Assembly (NCBI GenBank): GCA_015680905.1
Contig: CM027378.1
Span: 2,976,001-3,040,000 of the forward strand
From: Coptis chinensis
Taxonomy: Eukaryota > Streptophyta > Magnoliopsida > Ranunculales > Ranunculaceae
Reading direction: 5' to 3'
DNA: 64,000 nucleotides
The first letter of the stretch is position 1. Each line of letters begins with the position of its first letter. The position numbers and the translations under genes are program-made. Shown here one piece after another: positions 57,012 to 64,000 of the stretch. The notes under the pieces were generated by a model. The model ran no database searches. It had not been told where the DNA came from and worked only from the letters and a program-made list of their open reading frames with translations.

Positions 57012-57728
57012 TTGTTGATTAGATTATTGTTGTTAGGAGATTTCCCTGTTTTTAGTAGAATAATTTTTATTCCGAGTTGATATTGAATTCTGTATTTGTT
57101 ATTTTAAATTTGAAGTTGACTTAAATTCCAGCATATGCTATATTTTGTATCGTGAATCCCTCCCTTCCAACTTGTTTGGGGTTGGACTTATTTATTTAGC
57201 AGTGCCTTTAATCATATCCACCTATTTTTTTTGAAATATTATTGCCTGCTTGATAATTATCGATTTATGTGAGTATGTTGCTGAATTGGTGTAGCTAGAA
57301 TTAGCTAGTGTTGTTTGGTGAAACCTCAAGGAGTTGAAATTAGATGAATGCTACTTTAATTTTAGCCAAAAAGCTATTGGTATGGTTTTGAAGTATGCAT
57401 CTGGTCTGTTTCTATTTTGGATACAGAATTTTCTTTTTCCATCATGCTGCCTTAACTATTTGGGCAACTTGTGGAACTTAGAAACTAGTCCTCTATAAAT
57501 ACATGGTTTGCTCTAAACTTCTCACTTTTACCACCAAGTTTCATAACACAGAAAACACTCAGAGCGCGCTCGCGCCCTCTTTGGTTTATGCTTAGAGCTA
57601 GCATGTGCCCAACAACCTGGAACATGAGTCAGACTTGAGCGCGCCCGCGCCTTTACCTTAATAAGCCCTAAAGTTTTTAATTTTTCCTAGGGTGTTCCGA
57701 GGATACTTCCAGGAGTTCAAGAGTTTGT
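57012..57728. other. ORF2-ORF3 spacer of element B
   Basis: No gene. It contains a polypurine-like tract (CTTGTTTGGGGTTGG, 57171-57185) and GC-rich repeats at about 57560-57655 (AGAGCGCGCTCGCGCCC, GAGCGCGCCCGCGCC). A TATAAATACATGG word near 57496 could be a TATA box for ORF3. Confidence 0.5.
57560..57655. repeat. GC-rich repeats upstream of ORF3, element B
   Basis: Two or three units of the GAGCGC..GCGCCC family, the counterpart of 9126-9330 and 27405-27560. Confidence 0.6.
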
Positions 57729-58654
57729 TTGGTTGCTATGAAATCACCTAGAATCATTCCGAAGATGTCCATCGAATATTTGTTCGCGAGCGACACATAT
57801 GGATCCTGGTTCCGAGACGTGATTATACAGGCCGGATGGCAGCCTCTAATGGTAAGTTCTGATGAATTATATTCTCCTGCACTTACAGCTTATTTCTATG
57901 ATCATTGTAAGTTCTTTTATCGGACGGATGGAGAACAAGTATTCTCTATCACCATTAATGATGAAACAATAGACATAACCAAGTTCTTGTTAGCCTTCGC
58001 TATTGGACTTTCAATGCCTGCTGAAATCCCAAATTTATGGGGCTATATGGTAGACAGTATGTACACCTACAACTATGAATTTTTGCATGAGACTTATGGG
58101 GCAGGAATTTTCCGTGTAGAGGAGCAAGGGCAATATAACGTAACCCTTGGTAGCTTGTCCCTAAACGTGGGCACTGTTATATTTTTTATCATGCTAAATA
58201 TCTTAGGGGAATGGTGTTTTTCTTCAGCGAATGATACCACTTGCAACGTCTTCCTTGCTTTAGCTGAGGGATGTATGCTCTATGACCTTCCCAAGACCTT
58301 AGTTTCGAGTTTAGCACGCGGCCATAGTATGAGGCATAAGTACCTTCTAATGCCTGTCTTAGTTTGTCGCATAATGCTATGTTTCTTTCCTGAGTTTTGT
58401 GCCCGTTTCATGGATTGGGTTGGGGTTGACATTGTGAAACCCACCAACTGCATTATACGCTCATTCCATGCAATGACTTGGCAGGGGTGGAGGCTACAAC
58501 CTAATTGGGTTACCCCTTACACCTATCCGACCAAGTGGCGCTTAATAGGTTAGCAATTGAAGATGATAAATGGCGTGAGGCCTGGCAAATTATCATGGCG
58601 TGGCAGGATGCCAAGGAACCTCAATACTTTATAGAAGAGGAGGACAACGCTTAA
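57729..58654 (+). pseudogene. Extra ORF (ORF3) of element B, PF20167-like
   Basis: The best preserved of three ORF3 copies, about 305 residues; the longest open stretch is 57729-58553. Blocks: SDTYGSWFRDVIIQAGWQPL (with one-residue variants in A and D), DELYSPALTAYFYDHCKFFY, QVFSITINDETIDITKFLLA, NVGTVIFFIMLNILGEWCFS and HKYLLMPVLVCRIMLCFFPE. The FY.........V.I...I.I..FL pattern parallels ORF2, suggesting that ORF2 and ORF3 are anciently related. No signal peptide or clear transmembrane pair was seen. It sits in the env-like position of Athila elements. Confidence 0.7.
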
Positions 58655-59630
58655 ATGCTGGATATGAGGTAAGTTTTACTTTTTGTTCGTGTCTGTTTAT
58701 GTCCCAAGCAATTTAATTTTTGTTATCTCCATAATGGGTGGAACTCATATAGAGTTACGTCTGTTTTTATTTATCTATATTAGTATGTTCTAAATTTATT
58801 TTGTAGGTGCTCTAAACTTTTCACACGTTTCCATGGTATTTTCTACCCTTCTTATTTCTATACTTTGAGGACAAAGCATGCTTTTGTTTGGGGGTGGCAT
58901 AGAAACAATCGTAATTTAAGACACCTATTAGGATATATATATGTATAATATGCACTTGTTTTCTAATAAAAAAAATAAAAAATAAAAAAATAAAAAAATA
59001 AAAATAAACAGTTTATGATATACAGTTAGGAATACGGGTATTGTTTCTTTTTCTATGATGATAATAGTCTAGAAATTTCACGTTAGCTCTTATATTAGAA
59101 TAGTTTTTAGAAATTTAGGTTAATATGTAGGTAATAATCATTGCATCTTTATATAAATATATTGCATGAGTATCTATGATTGTTTGGCAGTAAGTTTCTG
59201 AAATCAAGGCTAGAGTACTTATTCTATAAATCCGGTGAGAATATAGCCTAAAAGCCTTATATGAGTGAAATATTTGAGTAATGACATAAGGGAGAAGTAA
59301 ATTCCGAATAGAGAAATCACACGTCCACTTGCTTGATCACTATACCATATCCTAAGCGAGAATTTAGGCCCTTTAGGGATCGATATAGCAAGAAATTCAA
59401 ACCTTTATGGAATTATTTTTCGCTAGTCGCCCCTCTGAGCCTTTCTTTAGCCTTTCATAAACCACAATCCCTTATCCTTTTATAAAAACAAAACAAAATA
59501 AAAAATTAGCTTACCCATTTTTGAATGAGTCTGAGAATAGAGATGAAATGAAAAATAGAAAAGAGAAAGACCTGTGAAACCAAGAATTTGTTAGTTGCTT
59601 CAAACAAGAAAAGGAAGTTTCCATCCAAAG

Positions 59631-59672
<42 letters not shown>

Positions 59673-60491
59673 TTAGAACTCCCAAAAGAGAATCAAAGGA
59701 GTCAAAAGCCAAAAGAAAAAGGGAAAAATGTCTCAGGATGGAAACAAAGTGTAGAAACAAAGTAAGAACAAAGTTTTCTCTAGTTACATAACATGAAGAC
59801 TCTATTATCTCAAACTTGTCCTTTTGAATATCCATTTCCTTCATTATTAAACCATCACCTAATCCCCGCAACACCTAATAAAGACTTCTAGCTCAGTTAG
59901 GAATAGGTTAGTGTGATATTAAGTGGCAGATGTGTTTGATCGACTTCGGCTTCCTTGTGTGTCATTGAGATTGTAGAGTAAAGTGTGCCCACAGCGTACT
60001 GGAGTGAGCGAAACTTGAGTAAAAAAATTAGAGTGTTTTTGTCTTGACATATATGTGAGGACCTACTTAAGGACGATATTCCAAAGTGTTAGAAATAGAC
60101 CTGTTATTGCATTTCATACCATAGTTCATTATATATCTATGTTTATCCGTAGATGATTGATTATTATGCACATATTAGCTTAGATTTCGAATTGATTATT
60201 CTATATTCATTTCTAGTTAAATGTATAGATATTTGAGAATAAATAAGGAAACCGTAATTGTATTTCTTAGTCGTTGTAGTATAGATGAAGTTTGTGAGTA
60301 CCATCTCTGGAAAACTCTCACGAGGGTATAACTCATTCACTAGGGAATTCCTAATGGTTTAAGGCCTTGTTGCATATGGTTAATGCAATCGCACTCGGCG
60401 AAACGAGATTACTTAGAACTCCATTTTCGGTCACTTATATTAATTTCTCAAATTTGCTTGAGGACAAGCAAAATACTGTTTGGAGGTGGTT
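58655..60491 (+). other. Conserved 3' spacer of element B
   Basis: No gene. Polypurine-like tracts at both ends: TTTTGTTTGGGGGTGGC (58883-58899) next to TTTGAGGACAAAGCATGC, and CTGTTTGGAGGTGGTT (60476-60491) next to CTTGAGGACAAGCAAAAT. An A-run of about 40 lies at 59631-59670. Homologous to 6297-8123 and 24679-26445. Confidence 0.75.
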
Positions 60492-61737
60492 TGATAAGAG
60501 CCCAAAACTGTAGTTTTAACCCCATAATAACATTATATTTAGACCAATTATATTTATAATCAATAAGAGTTAGTACTGTTTACGTGCTTTTATGTATTTC
60601 AGGTATTGGAGTCAAATATGTGAAGAAATATGTCACTTTTGTGAGATAAAGTAACAAAGGTAGGTTGCTAAGAAGTTATATGATTAAAGTCCAAGATTCA
60701 AGGAGAAAAAGCCTTTTTAAAGCCCAGTCAAAGTTGAAAAGTCAAAGTCAACGTGGGCAGAAATAGAGCAAAAAAGTCAATAGAACTTCTGCAGGCCGTA
60801 TTTTTTTACTCAAACCTAGGAATTGGGCCCACTATATGTCAAAACGACCGATTCAGAAAGAGATTTCTATTGGTTTAGGCCTTGACCCTATCAGAGGAGC
60901 AGAAGTGAACAAAAAGGCTATTGAAGTAATTTCCAGCAGAGAATCCCTTTTTGGACATATGTAATTAGGTTTTGGGCATGATTTCATGGCCCAAAACATG
61001 GCTCCAAAGCCCATGCACGAAATTGTAGACCTAACTCTCTCCTATATAAAGATGACTAAGGCATAACTCCTACATACTTAGATTTATATACTTAATTAGA
61101 TACTTAGTTTTAGTTTTTAGAATAATTCTCTCCCTTCCCAAAGACTTAGATTTTATTACTTAGACTTAGACTTAGATATAAAATCCTAGATTTAATTTAG
61201 TTTTTAATATAGTTTTCAATTCTTAGACTCTATTCAATTAGAAGGGTTTGATGAAGACTTGATGTGTTAGTTAGAATTATTTCATATTTAAGAGTTTCAC
61301 TCTAGCAGGTTAGTTTATTCACCATGAGAATGGATTAAATTTCCTCACATGCTAATTATTAGTTGGCAGAGATTGCCATGAATAATTTGGGTTCAACACT
61401 TAATCTTTATCGGTTAGAATTGCAATAATCTATACTAGCATATTAGGAATTTATCTAAGTAGAATCAAATTCCCCTAATCCCTTATAGCATATTCACATA
61501 TTAGTATTCAATTTCCATATTAGTGTAATTAAATCCATTACTCTCATTAGTTTTGATAGAATTGTTAGAATTAAGTAAACTTTACGTCTAAACAAGTAAG
61601 AGTGTAACAAATTCTTTACTCAATATATTGCATGATAAGCGAGAGTAGATCTTTGATCAATAGTATAAATTCAAGTGTTTACTTATTCCTAGCATAATTA
61701 GTTAAGAGTAGGTAAACTATTATTTTTATTATTATCA
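60492..61737 (+). repeat. 3' LTR of element B
   Basis: Matches 44056-45303. Ends TTATTATCA, then the TTTAA target duplication. Confidence 0.9.
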
Positions 61738-62099
61738 TTTAATACCAGCAAGTCGTCAACAACTTCTACATGTCATTCCACCATTTGGTTGGGAATGATT
61801 GGTGTTGTATTCAGTCTTGGGGATCTGACTATAAACAACCTACCTTTTTTACAGCTTTTCAAAAATTTAGTCCACAAAAAATTAATTAATCTTTCATTTC
61901 AAAGTTTGTAAATTCAAAATAATGTTCCGCTTCCTTTGGTCTCGTAGTTTTCATTTTCATTCATTCCGCCATTTGTACACCTTTTTTTCAAGTTTGACAC
62001 ACTCAATTTCTATTAGAGCTCATTCGTATTCAGAGCTTATGTCATATATGCACCTCAAGGAGTTTCTCCTTCATCTTTTGTGTCATTCACCCTTGGATG

Positions 62100-63316
62100 T
62101 GATATGGTTATATACTAAAAGCATTACTTTTGTATTAACTCTAATTTTTTATTTTTTAAATGAGAATCATGTGGGAAAATGTTATGCATATTATATATTG
62201 TAGATGATATGGTGTGTGGTGACACACATAAGATCATATTATCAGTACCTTATAAAGTATAAGTAAACGTTCACAACCTAGATGGATTTGGACAAACCAT
62301 TGGTATGGTTGTAGTATAATCTGGTATTAGTCTATCTTGACTACAGGATTACACTAGTACACTTTGTGTGTATTGAACATGACCAAGTGAGGTTGTTTCT
62401 CTTTATAGTGACTATAGAAGAGAACAAACACATCTGTTATTATGGATGCTTGTCCTCTTAATCTGGATATAATAACGAGCACTTACATGCATTGTACATT
62501 GCTTTAAATCATCAATGAGTGAGATTCATTTGTGAATCAACAAACTCGATGGATTAGGTAATGACATTGTATGTAAGGTGTGTTGTTGATTATAGAAGGA
62601 ATTCGTGACCCGCAGAAAGTCGGGTTGATGATGTCCCCTTGAGGGGCTCATAAAGATTGTTATGTAAACCCTGTAGGTGGATTTAATTCGACATGACAAT
62701 GAGGTTGAGTGGTACTACTCAAGGACATAAGAAGTTGATTAATATAGTTGTTAGTAACTTGACTTAATCAACGAGCATTCGATATCTTAAACATGGGGAG
62801 ATCAATGAGCATATAATATGGAGCCCATACACGTAATTTGGGATTAGGACGGAAGTTCAACAATGGCCTTTAGTGGAATAAGTCATTTGTTGATGGACTT
62901 GGGCCGTGTGTTCTGGGCGAACATGGGAAGCCCAAGCCTGTCAGGAGACCTAACCATAATTTCTCCTCATGGTCCCTGTTGTAGCCTATATAAAGAAACC
63001 CCTTTTTCTCTGGCCGAAATACTCAGGTTTTGCTCAAGAAAAGTTAGTTTTGAAATTCGGTTCTAAACTAAGAGAGTGAGAGAGGAAAAGAGAGAAAGAA
63101 GGGGCTAGAAGATCGTTGCCCACACAACGTCCATTCTAAGAAAAGGAATACAACAGAAGATCAAGAGGTTGCTGATTCGTAGAGCTTGGATTTTAAGAGA
63201 AATCACAACTGATCTAAAGGTATGATTCTAACCAAAATCATGAACACCCTTTATTCCGCTGCACATGGGATTTCCTGGTTTGTAGTCGATTACATGAAAC
63301 CATAACGGTTCCTACA
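62100..63316 (+). mobile_element. Solo LTR (second family) nested in E
   Basis: 1217 bp, TGATATGGTTATATACTAAA...AACGGTTCCTACA, with target duplication GGATG at 62095-62099 and 63317-63321. This is the product expected of LTR-LTR recombination in a complete element. It establishes the LTR ends used for the copy at 49092-50354. The orientation given is arbitrary. Confidence 0.9.
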
Positions 63317-63735
63317 GGATGATAGCATGTGATACCGTTAGATTGTATTTTTTCAAGCTGATCATTTTGGTAGCTTATTGGTACAAATCCGACAGGTAAC
63401 GAAGCGGGAATCTGCATTTTACACTTTTCAAGATTCAAAGGACATGATCGGAATTATTGCGTTTCATATGGGCTCGGACCAAAAATTAAAATCCAAAAAA
63501 AGGGAACGTGTGGTGCACGTGCCTACTTCTTTTCTACTCCACGTGCTCGCCCCCATTGCTCTCCATCTTCCCCAGCCACAACAAAACCCTAGCCACCGTA
63601 AGTCAACCCCCGCCCGCCCCTACCCAGGTCGTGACCGCCCCTCTACTCACCACCACCACCAAAATTTTCACAATACATTCCATTTTCGACCCCAATCACA
63701 TCTATTTACTCCTATTTCACCAATTCAAAGCCAAA

Positions 63736-64000
63736 ATGAACCAGGTCACAAAAATCATTCCAGAACAAAATTTTGGGCCTCTGTTCAATTCCATTCTTTT
63801 TGGCATACATTTCAGAGCAGAGATAGTGAGAAGACATTGGGAGTCTTTGGCTGAGTTGGTGCATACAACTTAGTTTCCATCACACACTTTTTCATTTTAT
63901 AATAGTATGCACCGAGTGGCAGATGGTAAGGTTTTCTGCAAGTTTGTTGAGGGTACATTTAAGCTTACACCTGAGGTGGTGAGTGAAGCCATCGGGATTC
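63736..64000 (+). pseudogene. ORF2 homologue of element E (partial)
   Basis: Reads MNQVTKIIPEQNFGPLFNS near the start, and near the window edge MHRVADGKVFCKFVEGTFKL then TPEVVSEAIGI, which aligns with the FYKKREVDGGRVFVKVNG...LTTEVLSKIMSI block of ORF2 in B. Cut off by the window end. The copy is broken. Confidence 0.5.

Larger units (their letters stand above)
44056..61737 (+). mobile_element. Athila-like LTR retroelement B, 17.7 kb with nested insertions
   Basis: 5' LTR 44056-45303 (1248 bp), 3' LTR 60492-61737 (1246 bp), target duplication TTTAA at 44051-44055 and 61738-61742. Order: primer site (AATGGCGTCGCTGC, 45304-45317), GC-rich leader, gag, protease, reverse transcriptase part, nested solo LTR, integrase part, post-pol spacer, nested Pack-type element, ORF2, GC-rich repeats, ORF3, conserved spacer, polypurine tract. 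The reverse transcriptase motif CPFGTYSYKRMPF and the layout place it with Athila (Ty3/gypsy). It is broken (roughly six to ten breaks). The LTRs differ by about 8% over 400 bp by eye, roughly 3 million years. It is inserted in element E. Confidence 0.9.
61738..64000 (+). mobile_element. Athila-like element E, right part
   Basis: Resumes after B at the TTTAA duplication. 61743-62094 is post-pol spacer with a CTTGGGGATCTGACT block like that of B. A solo LTR (62100-63316) is nested. From 63322 the post-pol spacer continues, with two CACGTG words (63517-63522, 63539-63544), into an ORF2 homologue that runs off the window. It is broken. Confidence 0.6.

Noticed and set aside
59588-59874. ORFs on both strands over an A-run of about 40
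   Set aside because: Low-complexity artefact in the element B spacer; homologous spacers in A and D have no such ORF.
1-64000. Possible intact host gene, tRNA, rRNA or CRISPR array
   Set aside because: None found: all recognisable domains belong to transposable elements or captured fragments, and repeats are LTR, MITE or simple tandem types.

Overview
The window is plant nuclear DNA, probably from a eudicot and from a gene-poor, heterochromatin-like region. It is AT-rich. Almost every recognisable coding stretch belongs to a transposable element, and I found no intact ordinary host gene, rRNA, tRNA or CRISPR array. The plant assignment rests on a CACTA (En/Spm) transposon with Transpos_assoc, Transposase_21, DUF4218, DUF4216 and Transposase_24 domains, on Athila-like Ty3/gypsy elements, on plant L1 LINEs ending in an RVT_3-type RNase H, and on pieces of plant genes captured with their introns.

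Layout. (1) From before base 1 to 14901 lies a minus-strand CACTA element. Its terminal inverted repeat ends at 14901, the transposase (TnpD) lies at about 13462-10031 and 4809-4640, and a TnpA-like gene lies at 4370-741. A small Athila-like element, D (4810-10025, target duplication AGTCC), splits TnpD. A spliced gene-like piece and an RNase H fragment lie between the TnpA exons. (2) 14902-18026 holds an old LTR-like remnant, a Mutator-type MITE (15869-16192, 9-bp duplication) and a Tourist-like MITE (17247-18026, TTA duplication). (3) 18030-20830 is a minus-strand LINE fragment split by an LTR and flanked by an odd 191-bp direct duplication. (4) 21039-40188 is a nest: Athila-like element C starts at 21674, element A (23150-33966, minus, GTAGG) is inserted inside C's 5' LTR, and a LINE (34092-36964, 14-bp duplication) is inserted inside C's 5' leader. 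C's gag-protease region follows at 37480-40188. (5) 41281-44055 and 61738-64000 are two halves of element E, split by element B (44056-61737, TTTAA). B itself holds a solo LTR (49092-50354) and a Pack-type DNA element (about 52083-55765) that carries pieces of a cysteine synthase gene and a sugar-phosphate/nucleotide-sugar transporter gene. A second solo LTR (62100-63316, GGATG) lies in E.

The most unusual material is the Athila-like family itself. Between pol and the 3' LTR it carries one or two extra ORFs of a plant-transposon-protein (PF20167-like) class. G-rich tracts resembling the polypurine tract recur after each module, and GC-rich GAGCGCACCC-type repeats lie before both gag and the last ORF. 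The retroelements are described as fossils. LTR comparison by eye suggests insertions a few million years old. Domain names come from motif recognition alone; no database search was possible.
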